From contig JANBPK010000714.1 in the NCBI GenBank assembly GCA_027579435.1, positions 38,638 through 102,637 on the forward strand: 64,000 nt of DNA. Reading direction: 5' to 3'. The notes below the pieces were generated by a model. That model saw nothing but the letters and a program-made list of their open reading frames with translations. It was not told where the DNA came from and made no database searches. Both the position numbers and the translations under genes were made by a program. Of the stretch, positions 1 through 12,066 are shown one piece after another. Source of the stretch: Candolleomyces eurysporus (lineage: Eukaryota > Basidiomycota > Agaricomycetes > Agaricales > Psathyrellaceae). How positions within the stretch are numbered: position 1 is the first letter of the stretch; each line of letters starts with the position of its first letter.

Positions 1-378
1 ACACAAGACCGCCGTGGAANNNNANNNNCAAGAAAGAAAAAAACAANNTATGGGCCCAGGATCCTTGTATCCCGGGGTCGAATATACCAGAATATGACGA
101 ACTGTCATTCCAGTCAATGGGCGCTGTGGGTTTCGTAACAGAGCTCCCGGCACCACCGACNNGCTNNANNNNGNAAGATGACATCAATTGCGGTTGGCGT
201 GAGGAATTGAAACTCCATCACTCTCATGAACGTCNGTTGGTGATTCCCTTTCCTCCAGCGTTTTACCGTCTTCTCCGTCTGCGCCCACAGGCTTTGCCTA
301 GCTCTCCCCTTCTACTCCACCCTTACGCCCCACAGCTCTTTAGCTGGCATTCTTTTCTCCCTCGCATTCTTTTCCAAA
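1..378. other. Left edge, upstream region
   Basis: No gene is supported here. The first 200 bases carry several N runs. The last 150 bases are pyrimidine-rich (CT-rich tracts just before the ATG at 379), as is common in basidiomycete core promoters and 5' leaders. An open frame from 117 runs through this stretch but shows no conserved motif and is out of frame with the real gene. Confidence 0.5.
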
Positions 379-1549
379 ATGTCAACCTTCACCCTTCTCG
401 TCGACGACCAAGACGCCCAAATCAACTTCCTCTGCCCCACCTTGAAGCAGAAGGTTTTCGGATCCTATTCCAACAACACCTGGTCCACTATCAAGAGCGA
501 ATCATGCAAGACCGGCTGGTTCGAGTATTCCTTCTATGGTCCGTCCACCTTGTTTGAGTTCCTTGGTCTCGACCGCTGACGACGCACAAACAAATGAATA
601 GGGACTGGCATTAAGGTTGANATCCCCACGGCNCAACCGTCCCAAGACGTCTCCGTCACGCTGGACAATGCTCCATTGACTGCTCAGGCGGACGGAAGCT
701 TCCAGTCTGCCGCTTTGCCTGATGGCCAGCACACTCTCAAATATGCCATAGGCAATGTCAAGCAAGCTCCGGTGTTCGACTACCTGACCGTCACCGCCGG
801 CCCATCTACCCCCATTAATGGTCGAACTTTGATCGTGGACGACAGTGAGCTCNCCTTCAAGGGGAACTGGTCCACCAACCCTCCCAAGGCGCTCAAATAC
901 GACTACTCGACNTCGCTCTATCGGGATACTGCCCACTGGAGCTCTACCGTCGGAGATACCATCGAATTTCAATTCACGGGTACGTNGNCCCCCAAAAGCT
1001 TACTGNGCGTGCACCCTAATAATATCCTCTCCCGTGGAATGTATAGGTACCTCCGTGGCCGTGTATGGCTTGGCGGCNAATATCATGGAAGGATCCCGCA
1101 GGAACAACCTTACCGCGAGCTACACCATTGACGGCGTGACCCAGACCCGAGGCATTCCTGCTGAGACGTTCGACTCGGTGCCAATGACAGAGTTCTTCCA
1201 TGCTGACGTTCCAGCCGGGAGACATACACTCGTCATTAACCTNACCGATGTGGCACATCCCAGAGCGTTTGGGATCGACTATATTGCTTACAATGCTTCC
1301 GTCGACTCGATCACGTCGCTTCCTGGATATCAGGCTGTCGCGAACGCGGCACCCAAGTTCGAATCCGGAAGCTCGAAGCTGAAAGCAGGCGCCGTTGCTG
1401 GTATCGTTGTTGGCACATTGGCATTTGTTGGTATCCTGGTCGCTGCCGGTTTGTTCTGGCGTTCTCGTCAAGCAAAGAAAAGCAAGGCCCCTGTTGCCTT
1501 GGGCTCCGGCAACAGTTCATATGACGACATCGAGGCTAGCAGTGCGTAG
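379..1549 (+). CDS. Single-pass membrane protein with extracellular beta-sandwich-like region
   Basis: Three exons, about 379-538, 602-979 and 1047-1549, give 346 residues; all junctions keep frame with GT-AG introns. The N-terminal part (about residues 1-280) is polar and Thr/Ser/Gly-rich, with a pattern of short beta-like segments and a repeated 'DGQHTLKYAI' / 'AGRHTLVIN' motif, as in two related jelly-roll-like halves. Near residue 292 there is one strong membrane segment (GAVAGIVVGTLAFVGILVAA) followed by a basic stop-transfer RSRQAKKSK and a short cytoplasmic Ser-rich tail ending SSA. This architecture is very common in Agaricomycetes, where such proteins are usually left as hypothetical. 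No obvious signal peptide is seen at the chosen start, so the topology is inferred from the membrane segment only. Function unknown. Confidence 0.8.
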
Positions 1550-2171
1550 TCTGCATCCTTTGCTTACTCTGACCCGGTGCTAACCCATTGCGTATAGAGC
1601 ACACGGCTCAACAGCGCTACTAACTCTCTTGTCGGTCAATTCACTCTCCCGTAACGCTCTATCACTCCTCTTCTTCAAAGAAGGGACCCCGTTTCTCTTA
1701 TCAATGAACTCTTCGCTCCCGCTTCATCCGTTGAATCTACCTCTTCACCTCTGTACTTCCTCTGAATGGTAGCGATCATGGCACCTCTCCGTTGTGTTGN
1801 GTGTGGATCGCCGCTACCCCGGATCTTATATTGACTTCTTTCTGNTATCCGTTTGTTCCCTGATACCGTCCGTGACGCGATGTTTTGTACAGTTTTCTGA
1901 AACTCTGCTTTAGATGTACATGTTAGTTAATTGATACCTTTGCAACGACTCTTTCACTTTTGACTGTTTTTCGGACCAATTGCCGCGATCGAATTTCGCT
2001 CTAAAAATAGGGGCATGTCCAAATTAGACATGCCGTCATACGGAATTGTGCGGCCCGGACCCGCGACTGTTCCGTCATCGTCGAGGCGAGGTTGGTTGCT
2101 CTCCACTGCTCGGTGTTTGACGTCGTCTCTTTTTCTCCTCACCTCAGTTACGGTCCTCTCTCGGAATTCGT
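1550..2171. other. Intergenic, 3' end and promoter
   Basis: About 620 bases between two genes on the plus strand. AT- and CT-rich, no convincing open frame. It should hold the polyadenylation region of the membrane protein and the promoter of the NDUFAF6-like gene. Nothing else seen. Confidence 0.5.
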
Positions 2172-3395
2172 ATGTTGACACGCACTTTCCAGTCAAATGG
2201 ACAGCGCGTATTGAGGCAATTACCAACAGCACGCCACGCGTGCGGCCTTCGGCTCTATTCCACCACCACAGACCCGCCAGCAGCAGTGGGACTTTCCGAC
2301 CCTGCAGCCTATTGCAGGGATCTCGTCCGAAAGCATGACTACGAGTCATTTCTACTATCCCACTTCTATCCGAAACCAAAGCAAGATGCGTATTTCGCGA
2401 TCAAAGCCTTTTCGGTGAGCATACGGTCTTCATCGGTTTTGGAGCGTTACATTCAACCTTGTGTCTAGGTTGAGCTGGCCATGGTGCGAGACAATGTCAG
2501 CAACACGATGATCGGACAAATGAGGATGCAATTTTGGAGGGACGCTGTCAAGCAGATTAGTGCGGTGCGTGTTGAGACTTGAGATCAGTGTCGAGCGCAC
2601 CTATTGATGGGGTATCCGTGTAGGGCAGGCCCCCAAAGCATCCTATCGCACTAGCACTGCATCAGGCGTCTCAAACTTCGAATCTACCCCCATACCATTT
2701 CAAACGTATCGTTGACGCACGGGTACGTCGCAACAACTTTAAAGTTTTGCACCCACGAGCCTAACTTTGTTGTACGTGCGGACCCATAGGATGCGGAACT
2801 CCAAACTCCGTCACATCTCACAATTGACACCCTAACTTCACATGCTGAGTCAACGTCGAGCACTATTCTTTACCTCTTGCTCTCACTTCTCGAGCTGCCC
2901 TCGTCGACACTCTCGCATGCGGCGTCTCACCTGGGAGTCGCGCAGACGTTTAGCGTGCTGCTCCGCGCCCTCCCGTTCCACGCNAAAAAGGGAGAAATGG
3001 TGATCCCCGCTGAAATCACTGCCAAGCACGGCGTCAATCAGGAGGAAGTGTTTCGAAAAGGACCACAGGCACCAGGCATTGAAGACGCCGTATTCGAGTT
3101 TGCGACGATCGCAAACGACAACATGATAACGGCAAGAGAAATGTTCAAAGCCGAAGGAATGGGGGGCTTGGTGCCAGCCCCCGCTGTGCCGATCTTTCTG
3201 TCTGGGGTATGTGCGAACAGTATTTGAAGGCTTGGGGGCTATTCGCTGATAAACCGGTGGTCGTAGGTGCCGACTGCGAACTATCTCGGGCGATTAGAAG
3301 AGGCAAACTTTAATGCCTTTGAGCCGGGTTTGCAGGTGAGGGACTGGAAGCTTGCTTGGCAGTTATGGAGGAGTTACTACAAAAGGAAGTTCTAA
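2172..3395 (+). CDS. NDUFAF6: Mitochondrial complex I assembly factor, squalene/phytoene synthase-like
   Basis: Five exons (about 2172-2414, 2469-2564, 2624-2722, 2790-3206, 3267-3395) join in frame to 327 residues. The start gives a basic, Arg-rich leader (MLTRTFQSNGQRVLRQLP) typical of mitochondrial import. It is followed by the trans-isoprenyl diphosphate synthase/phytoene synthase-like fold: 'YCRDLVRKHDYESFL', 'YFAIKAFSVELAMVRDNVS', 'MRMQFWRDAV', 'HLGVAQTFSVLLRALPFH' and the C-terminal 'WKLAWQLWRSYYKRKF'. NDUFAF6 homologues keep this fold but act in early assembly of the complex I peripheral arm rather than in terpene synthesis. The Asp-rich substrate motifs of true phytoene/squalene synthases (DxxxD) are absent, which favours NDUFAF6. 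One N (2984) lies inside the frame without breaking it. Confidence 0.9.
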
Positions 3396-3728
3396 TATTG
3401 CCGTATGTTTTTGTGGGGCAAAAGGCCAGGAACCAAGAATANTTTTTAGACTAAACTTCCGCTTTTGGTACTCCATTGACTAAAATAATAAAACTCCGTC
3501 CGAATCTCAGTGTATGGATCTCAGAATTAGATGCTCTATTTGGTGTCCCCCATCTCCGGCTTTATTTTGGCTTTATTGGCTTTTATTCCCCTTTGCTTCC
3601 CTACCACCATAACAACACTCCTCCTCCACCCCGCCAGCCCCGACGTCCTCCTCCTCGTCCCCATCGTCCGAGACGGCGTCCGACCCCCTCTGCCGTTTGC
3701 TGCCCGCCACGCACCCCGCCTCGCGACC
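3396..3728. other. Intergenic, promoter of F-box-like gene
   Basis: Short gap. The frame of the next gene stays open upstream to an ATG at 3531, so a longer N-terminus cannot be excluded, but that extension is hydrophobic then Arg/Pro-rich and shows no family features. Confidence 0.4.
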
Positions 3729-6700
3729 ATGGAACGACTTTGTGGTGAGCCCCCTCGCTCGGCATCCCATGTGGTCCCCCCGCTTACCGGTCCGATGCAG
3801 ACGAAATTCTCCAGCTCGTTTTCTATGAACTCGACGACCCCAACCCGCTCACCCCAGATCTCTCGCCGCTTCTACACCTTCTCGCAGGACCCTTACGTCC
3901 GAGCCCGGTATTTTCTGACACACTATGGGCCGACGGAGGCGATGTATTATGCATTGGGGCGGGGAAAGGTGTTAACCGACCGAGTGATAGACGTACGTCC
4001 ATCGTCTTATCCTTTTTCACTTTCTTTTTTCTCTAATTGAAAGCTTAATTTTTTGAATCCGCTTTTCGATTGGGTGTTATGCTGCTTGTATAGATTCTCC
4101 TATCAAGTGGGGCCCACTTGTCCCGATATCTCGTGCAGATTGCGATGCACCACTACTTCTCGACCCAGGCGCATTTTATCAGGACGCCGTGGGTCAAGAA
4201 CGTTCCTTTTGGAGTCTTTGTGCACTTTATGCAGAAGGCTCAGGAGAAGTATGGGGATATTCCGAGGGGGAAGGTATGGGCTTGTGTCTTTTGAGAAGGC
4301 TTCCTAAACCCTTTTTTGCTAACGAGCTGTGGATTCTTGACAGGGGGAAGATGATGGCTCGGTATTCATGACTTTTCTGAAGGAAAGTCGGTTCCCATCT
4401 CATTTGAGATCCGTGACTTGGGAAAATATCATGGAAATTCTCGAAACGTACAAAGTATGTATGGAGTTGTCACGGTTCTTGATGGAAATGTGGAGGTGTT
4501 TATCGTTACTGACATGACCGCATTTCATTAGTTTATACCGTTTTCCAATAAGGTATGTATCACTTTTTTTTNTTCGTTCATGAATGAAAAAAGTTTTGAA
4601 TTGCGTATAGGACCCTATCATGACCCAATTCCCTTTAATCTTGGCTATTGAGCCAAAACTGCTTCCCCCCGCCGTGGCGAACGGATTCCGGATGGATTAT
4701 AAGGTGATTACCGTCGTCGTTCTATCTCCTACATCGCTGCTGACAGCCAGAGCAGTACAGGGACTTTGTCTTTCGGAAGATGTTCGAACGGCGGCCGCAG
4801 ACGAGCGATAGCGAAGCAGAAGATATCGCACATAATGTGCGAGAACTTTGCAAACTTGACCCTATCATGTTTGTCACGAGAACCGTAGCGGCAGAGGTGT
4901 GCATGGAAGCCAAGTACAATGATGCCGGGTACAGTGCGTTGAAAAAGCTGGATAAATCCGGTCACCTGCGATTCGAGCTCTCGTGAGTAAGCGTTGGTGA
5001 TTGAATGGGAAGNGATCTGCTAACTCGCTCGTAGTCAGCTCGTGGAAGACTTGCTCAGGGTACGTGCACGTGAATGTAATCTCGGGTCGCTGAAACTCAA
5101 CTGCATCGTACTCACCAGACTTTCCTTACTACTCGTGCCATTTCTCATGGGGCAACGGGGGATACCCTCCGGCAGCTATATTCGGACTTCCCGTCCTCTG
5201 ATCCCGCAGTCCGTCTTGTGGTTATGATCGCCGTCTTCGTCTCAGCGGAGGCTCACCAGACGTCCGTTCGAGACGTTCATGCGGCCCTTGATGCGCTGGG
5301 AGTCACCCCTCTGACCCGAACCGACGTCTTCAATATCCTCATAAACCCCTTCGTAGAAAAGTACCATACCGTGTTCGAGTATGCTCGCGAGGAAATCTGT
5401 GTAGGGNAAGAAGGGACGAAAGGGATGGATAACTTCCAAATCACAAAACTGGCCGAAGATGTCGCAGTCAAGTGTCTAGAAATCGGGTGTAAGGTGAGCG
5501 CTCGTGGTGACGGTCCGACTATCCCTGACAGTAGACTCATGACTACTGTGGTAGGGCAAATTACTCAAGAAGTTGTTCGACAACTTCCAGACGACTCACG
5601 TTGTTCTGATGCGCGCCGTCCTTAAGCGATTCCAACTCCGCATTGAAGACCTGCCACCATGGGAGGATGAACAGACGTCGGCGAATTACGTTGCCAAACT
5701 GAGCCGTGATTTCATGAGATGTGGGGCAGGGGAAGTGGAATCGCAGCATGCCCTTTACCTTGGGACGGGCAAGGCGATTGATATCGATGAGGAGGAGGAA
5801 GTGGAGCAGGAAGATGAGAACGATGGATCAGAACAGGGAAGCTCAAAGAAGACCTCGTTTAATGTTGTTGAACACGAGGTCACCTCACCCCAGGAATTGG
5901 TATGTCGTCCTTGTTGCCGACCGCGTGTCCCCAAGTCTATTCGTTTCATATCTGATTTCTTATCGATGGGTCGCTTCGGTATTCTAGGGCGAGATTTCTC
6001 AAGAGTCTCTGACAACGATGATACGCCACGACGAACTTACTCCGAGCAGGTCACGACGTCGATATCTTTACGGATATCCATACCTGGATGCGAGTAAAGT
6101 TAACTATCCTCACGGTGCGCGCCCTAACGTCCCTCAATGGTGTGAGTCTCCTGACGGCTTCGTTTCTAGATGCGTTACCTGTTGCGAAGTGGGCTAGGAC
6201 GCAGTTCGGAACGAGGAGCAGTATAACCGCTATTTTCTTGACTCATGCCGTCATCAACGACAACACGCAGGTACGCCGCTGTCCCTTCAGTTAGGATTAC
6301 GGTCTTTATGTTGACCCTACTNCAAGCTTTTGCATTTATACCTCACGAATCCAGATCTCGTATGCCCTCGGTATCAACCAGAAATACATGTACCAGTGAC
6401 TCTCAAACACTTCAGACTACTTGCCCGCCTTGGCCGCACTCCCGTAAGTTTATTCTAAGCGCCCCCNACACCCGACTGATTTCCATATTTGTAGAGTTAC
6501 TATCTTTACCACAGCATCGAAGAAGGGGCGGAATTTTACTTCGACGAAGACGATTACATTAGCAAAACTGATCCCGCGAAGCACCTCGCTCAAAGGAAGG
6601 CCGTTAAGGTGGAATCACCTAAGCAGACGCCCATTCCGTCTTGCGCGTCTGGGTCAACCGCGCGGTCTCGTAAACGCCCCCGGCGGACAGCCACCGCCAA

Positions 6701-7235
6701 CGTGCGCTCATACGTGGAACCTGATTCNGATGAAGACGCCGAAATGTCGGACGGTAGTGAGAGGGAGAAGAAGAAAGTGGTTAGAGAGACGAGTTTACAA
6801 CTTTGGATACGACATTTGGGCGAATTGCTCAAATCTGAGCAAAAAAAAGGTGAGCGAAAAAGGAATTGAAAGATTTTGCTGATGATGACTAACCTAAAAT
6901 AATTTTCAGCATCGAGAGTATAAGAAAAATCTCGAGAAATCTGCAGAGGGTGGCGGGAATCTCAAAGGCAGCAAGGTAAGCTTTATCTCCGGACGTCTTC
7001 CATCCAGTTTGCTCTTTAGCGTGTTGATACTGAATTGATGAAATCTTTCCTCCTTCCCCTTTTCTAGACGAACTTCTTGAAATCCTTGACTAGTAATCTG
7101 CGGGCGCTTCGAAAGGTTGAAGTCGAGACACGGGTCAAATACTTCGGCCCCGAGGAGGCCATGGAGGATCGATTCGAGGACGATGACGATGCTGAGTACA
7201 CCCTTAGATCCTCCAAGAAGCGGAGGACAGTATAA
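3729..7235 (+). CDS. Long F-box-like nuclear/cytoplasmic protein, frame break near 3852
   Basis: A multi-exon gene. The chosen ATG at 3729 has a good context (gcgaccATGg); a first intron (3745-3800) joins it to an F-box-like N-terminus reading DEILQLVFYELDDPNPLT. The next residues (SRRFYTFSQDPYVRARYFL) lie one base out of frame: the C-run at 3852-3855 appears one base too long, so this is either an assembly error or a real lesion. Later exons are clean (for example 'FGVFVHFMQKAQEKYGD', 'WENIMEILETYKFIPFSN', 'VRELCKLDPIMFVTRTVAAE'). The middle carries an acidic patch (DEEEEVEQEDENDG). The C-terminus is basic with bipartite-like signals (ARSRKRPRRT, SSKKRRTV at the very end), suggesting nuclear location. 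F-box proteins act as substrate adaptors of SCF ubiquitin ligases; the F-box assignment rests on the N-terminal pattern alone. Substrate unknown. Confidence 0.7.
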
Positions 7236-7566
7236 TGCTGTTTGAGTGAGGTTCAGCGGTTTCTGCTTGTCGCATTTGTTTGTCATGGACCTTTTTGGGC
7301 TTGTTTTGTCACATCATCCGTCACTTGTGTTTGTCACTTTTCTTCGTTCTCTGTACTCTTTGGTCTTTCGGACATTCCCCACTCTCCCCTNCCCCCCCAT
7401 CATTGCATTGCCTGTCGGAGCTGTATTTTTATAATCTCTTTGCACGCACGTCACGGTCACCATTGATATCTGTTCATGCTCGTACTCATCATGTCTACTA
7501 CTACTGTATATCTTACTACACCGCATAATTGAACATTTCTTTGCGTTCTCCTCAAGCTTACAAATT
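7236..7566. other. Convergent intergenic region
   Basis: Three-prime ends of the F-box-like gene (plus) and the transporter (minus) face each other here. T-rich and pyrimidine-rich sequence consistent with shared 3' untranslated and polyadenylation regions; no gene seen. Confidence 0.5.
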
Positions 7567-10051
7567 TTAAATCACGTAACGGTAGCGTATCTCGCGGTCG
7601 CCCTGTTCTTGCCGTTGTTCCGGAGTTGAGAGAGGGATTTCGGTCTCGGAGGTGGCCAGAACTTCGTCGCGACGTTTGTTCTCGCGGGACATGTACGTTG
7701 CGAGGTAGATGGTGACTAGGATGGCGAAGAGGAGGTAACCTATAGAGATGATATGTGGGGTCCTGAAACGGTGAGCTGAGAGGTTTGGGCGGTAGATGAG
7801 GACCCTTGAAGAAAAGGGATAGATGGTTAGAATGAAGCACCGAGATGAGCGAAGAGCTGTGCATGTACCCAGCGATAGCTCCAATATCACCGATAGTAAT
7901 TTGCATGGCGACAGCGATGGCTCGCTTCGTTTGGGCAGATACGTTCTCACCCGGCCAACTGAGGAGCAAGGCATTACCGGTGTAAACTCCGGCCGCGGCG
8001 AAGTGCACCCCGACGTACTGCGCACCAGCTAAACATAAAGCGTTAGTACTTTATGGTGTCCAAAAGCCAACAAGACACAAGGATTGGTTCTTTCTTACGT
8101 GTCTTTGTGGTGAGCAAGATAATATACCCTTGAATTGGGTCAGTGGGTTAAACCAATGAACGAACTCGGGTAGTTTTTGTACAGACGCACCTAGAATGGC
8201 AACTAACGCAGCGCCGATGATGAAATGGGCGCGACGGTTGACTTTGGAGGATAGCCAAACGGTCCCCCAGATGGAAAAACTGGCGAGGGTATTCGGAGGA
8301 ACCGTCATCCTGAAAAGAAGATAAATAACTGGTTGGATAACGTCCAGCAGCTATTTGGACGGACTGCAAGACTTACAGCTGTGCTTGCCAACTCTTGTAG
8401 CCTAATCCAGCGATAATAGACGGCTGGAAAAACATTTCAATTAGTCTTCGACTTCGTCTAGACAAGGGCGCCACCATATGATGTATGAAAGGCGCCGATC
8501 ATTCTTACCATGAATAGACTGAGCGAATATAGGACAAAGGCAAAGCCATGGAAGAGAAACGCGTAGCCCCAGACGAGGTGATCCGTAAGAGCTTGTTTGA
8601 CGTATTTCCATTGGAATTTTTCAATGAGCGCGGCATCTGAATCTGCGTCTAGACGTGCGAGTAGACGTTCCTTCTCAGATGATGTCAACTACAGAGTGTT
8701 TGGGATCGAATTAATGAAATTGAAATGAGTGTGTGAGTCAGTCGGGATGGGGGATATTAATGACATACGAATTTGGCCTTATGTGACCAAGTTGGCACCA
8801 CCAGATAGGCGAAGAGGCCGAAGGCAAGTGTGATGACTCCTTCCAAGATGAAAATCCTATCGCCTGGTTAGTCACTCTGAATGAAAAGCAAGTGAATTGA
8901 CGGAGTGTTCGACCAACCATGACCATCCTCGTCGGCCCGCAGTGCCTTCCATGTTCCCGATTGCCCACGCAAGGATACCTTTCAATCACGGCATGAAAGG
9001 GACTTGATACATGAAATACGTGAGCAATACGTACCACCGAATGCTCCTGCCAACGCTGCACCTCCAAAGAAGATAGCTACCCTCCAACTTCTTTCATGCC
9101 TTCTGTAATAGACTGAAAACACGTATATGACTCCAGGGAACAAGCCAGCTTCCGCAGCACCGAGTACTAAAAACTCCATAGTACTTAGCACCAAAACCGA
9201 AAACGAATGATCTGATTTGGAGAGAAGTTACGCACAGAAGCGAATCCCAAACAACCCTGCCTTGTTGGTGACAAAGCCCTGAGCGACAGTAACACTCCCC
9301 CAAAAGAGGGTTAAAGTTGGAAGCCATATTTGGGGATTAAATCGTTTCAAGCTGGAATATGAATCAACAATCGTTAAGAAGCGGCCACCTTAAAGGCGAT
9401 GATCATTTACATGATCTGGAGAAAGAGGGTTCAAGAGTCAATCAATAATCTTGCGAGATGGTGGGACGAGTGGGGAGGAAATCTTACTTACATTGGCAGG
9501 GATCTCGAAAAGAACGTATGAAACGAAGTATAGGGCTAAAGCGGTATTGTATTCTGGGGGTGATATGTGGAGGTCCTGATTTGGTATGGAATAAGCACCT
9601 CGAAACCTTGACCATAATTGAATTCGAAAGCTTACATCGACAAGACCAATAATTCTGACCCCCAATTCGTTAAAAATGGTCTCATGCCCCAATGCGTAGC
9701 AACAGATGAAGTTTCTTACCTCGCATTGCCAATGTTTGACCTAGCAGCATGACCCACACGCACATGGTCAGACACGCTTATGGTAAGAATGATAAGAATT
9801 AGAATGAGGCTCACCGATCCAAGAAGCTTAGCAAGTACAGCAAAGTTAAAATCGGTAGCAAGCTTTGTGTTCAATACAAACAAGTTTATGTATCGTTAGC
9901 ATGAAACTCATTCAAGGGTAAGTAGATCGAGAAACTGGCCGACTTACCGAAGATCAACCTTCCTGACGAGTTTCCTATCCTCTGGAGTGTTAAAGTCATC
10001 CTTATCCTTGGTCGAGAGCGAGCCCTCCTCCGATGGAGTCTTTACAGACAT
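7567..10051 (-). CDS. MFS transporter, Dal5/allantoate-nicotinate permease type (ACS family)
   Basis: Many short exons on the minus strand. The start (MSVKTPSEEGSLSTKDKDDF) gives the usual acidic cytoplasmic N-tail, then 'LLPILTLLYLLSFLDR' + 'SNIGNAR' (helix 1 and the loop typical of the anion:cation symporter family), 'EYNTALALYFVSYVLFEIPAN' (helix 2), 'FLVLGAAEAGLFPGVIYVFSVYY', 'RVAIFFGGAALAGAFGG', 'WGYAFLFHGFAFVLYSLSLF', 'PPNTLASFSIWGTVW', and 'ISIGYLLFAILVTIYLATYM' as last helix before an acidic/charged tail ending REIRYRYVI. Twelve helices are expected. Relatives include yeast Dal5 (allantoate/ureidosuccinate), Tna1 (nicotinic acid) and fungal tartrate or pantothenate carriers, so the substrate is a small organic anion that cannot be fixed from sequence. 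Predicted plasma-membrane protein. Confidence 0.9.
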
Positions 10052-12066
10052 TAGGTTAACCTAGGAACTGAACGCTGAGTAAGGTTGACCTTGAGAGAAA
10101 GGAAGATAGGGAGCCAGGGGAGCGTGTGTCCAGGTCCATAGCTTGATTTAAAGCGTCGACGTCAAAGTTCACAACTTGGGCGTATGATCCTGTTGGTAAC
10201 TTTGGCGTCAAGTACTCTGAGTATTGCGCCATGACCGGTACCAATCGAAGACCAATGGAGCTCATACAAGGCCTTATATAGGCAACGGGGTCACATCTAA
10301 CAAAGAGACGATCCACCAACGGTTAGTGAACGATCAGAGGAGCGTGGTTCCAATATTGACTCACCATTCGATACTCTACTAGAACTTCTGCTGACCGTGA
10401 GCTATGGTCGATAAAGCGGCCCGAGAGGAAGACTGGCTGGGCTTGGAGCTGAGGCCTGAGCAAGGTCTCCGCCACTGGTTCCGTAGGTGACTTCTTCAAT
10501 CAGGTCGTGTCATGGAGTAAAAGTGCCGGGGTGGAAGAACTCGTATTCCTCAGTCGTTCTTCACTCTTCCCGTTCGAAATTGACGAGTGTTTTACGCTGA
10601 GAAGACGAAACCTTTACCGGTTGTTCCAAGTAAGTCACTTTGGGACCAAGATCAGTGTTCGGAAGGCAAGAGAATGGAGGCACGTACTGAACGTAAGGAC
10701 CTGTTAGGACGTGCAAGTATCTAAGAATAGATTGGAACGTGAATTTGTACATGATGCCACTCCGTGATAAAAAGCGTGCTCGATAACGTTCCATTCAGAG
10801 TGAACTTATCGTGATTCGTGGAGTGGCGGGTATCATAGATAACTGGACAATAAGCATGGCTGATGGTGCCAGCGTCCGATCCGTACAGTGGTTATCAGTG
10901 GGTACGAGTGGCGTAACTTCTGTGAAGGACGAAGAAGTTCTCGCCCTCGGATGTGAAGCCGTGCATTGGTGCGGTACGGTCATCCGGGGGCATGTTTGAG
11001 TGGAAACACGCACATCAAACCGACGTCTGCGATTCGGACTCGTATGCGAACGAGGTCAAATTGAGGACGCTTCTTCCTGTCAAGAAGTTACGCCAAACCC
11101 CACATTAAAATGTCCAATATCAGCACGGATGTCCATCTGTCTTCTCTTTCTGGCCTGATAAATAGGAATGTCAGTATTCGCAGCACTCACCTTGACCTAA
11201 CGGCAGGTCGCGCTGCATGCTTGACGGACATGAAAGAAGTTCGCCCAGGACGAAGCCGGGCCAAACAACTTCAAAGTTGGTGGTGACATCTCCTTCCTCT
11301 TGTTATCATCGTTCTCCTCACGAACCACTTCTGCTTCTACCAGCACCCCGATCTTCCACGCCTTGATTTGAGCTCACAAATACCGAGGTCGTGCATGGAT
11401 CGTAAGGCTACGCTCAAGGTTAACATTGACAGCTCTGGTATCGCAAAGGATATCGTTCGAGTCATTCAGGTACTCTTCAGGATCGCAAATTTGGCCGTGG
11501 ACACCCCTAACCACCTCTGTGCTGAAAGCTTGAATTCAAGGGGCTTCAAGTGAGCATGACCGTACTGTAGACGGGTAGCGCGGAGGACCACTGACTTCCT
11601 TGCCGTCGGCTCGGAAGCTTTGTCATTCCCACGCTCCGGAAATTGGATGATGTCACCGTCCTGACGTATTGTCGGTGCCTTGGCAATCAATTCAGGGCTT
11701 GGGTAGCAGTCTTTGGGAGCGCGAAGGGCACTCGAATGACTCAAACCATCTGCCTCAGCCCTCAGGAGGCTACCGGAATGGCCCGACATAAGCCCTCGAG
11801 GCAACGAACCCAGGGACCAACTGCGATCGTTTGTTGCGTACCCTATTTTGTGTCAGCACCTTTGTCATCTCATCTCCACGGCCGCAACTCTTCGTATGCA
11901 AGTCATCCGGCACCGGGCATGCGCTATCTTATAAACACTCCGATATGAATGTGAACAGCCTGCTTTCCACCCTAGCAATTCTATGTTTTGATACCAATCC
12001 CACAGCCCTCCCTTCCTGACCTTCCATTCAACCCGCTCTACGCCCAAGTTTCCTTGAAGTCCCAAC
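10052..12066. other. Two-kilobase divergent intergenic region
   Basis: Lies between the start of the transporter (minus) and the start of the Sec14 gene (plus). Short open frames exist on both strands, for example minus 10056-10319 and minus 11466-11804, but none shows conserved motifs, plausible splicing into a neighbour, or coding-like composition that I can support. I tested joining the 10056-10319 frame to upstream minus-strand sequence through a GT-AG intron and met stops. A TATA-like TATAAA is at 11930-11935, about 130 bases before the Sec14 ATG. A small unrecognised gene remains possible. Confidence 0.4.

Noticed and set aside
2877..3227. True phytoene or squalene synthase (carotenoid/sterol pathway)
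   Set aside because: The fold is present but the Asp-rich catalytic motifs are missing, and the mitochondrial leader and the C-terminal YYKRKF end match NDUFAF6.
10056..10319. Minus-strand frame directly upstream of the MFS transporter as a first exon or separate gene
   Set aside because: The transporter has a good own start at 10051. Joins from this frame to upstream sequence run into stops, and the junction towards the transporter lacks a proper donor.
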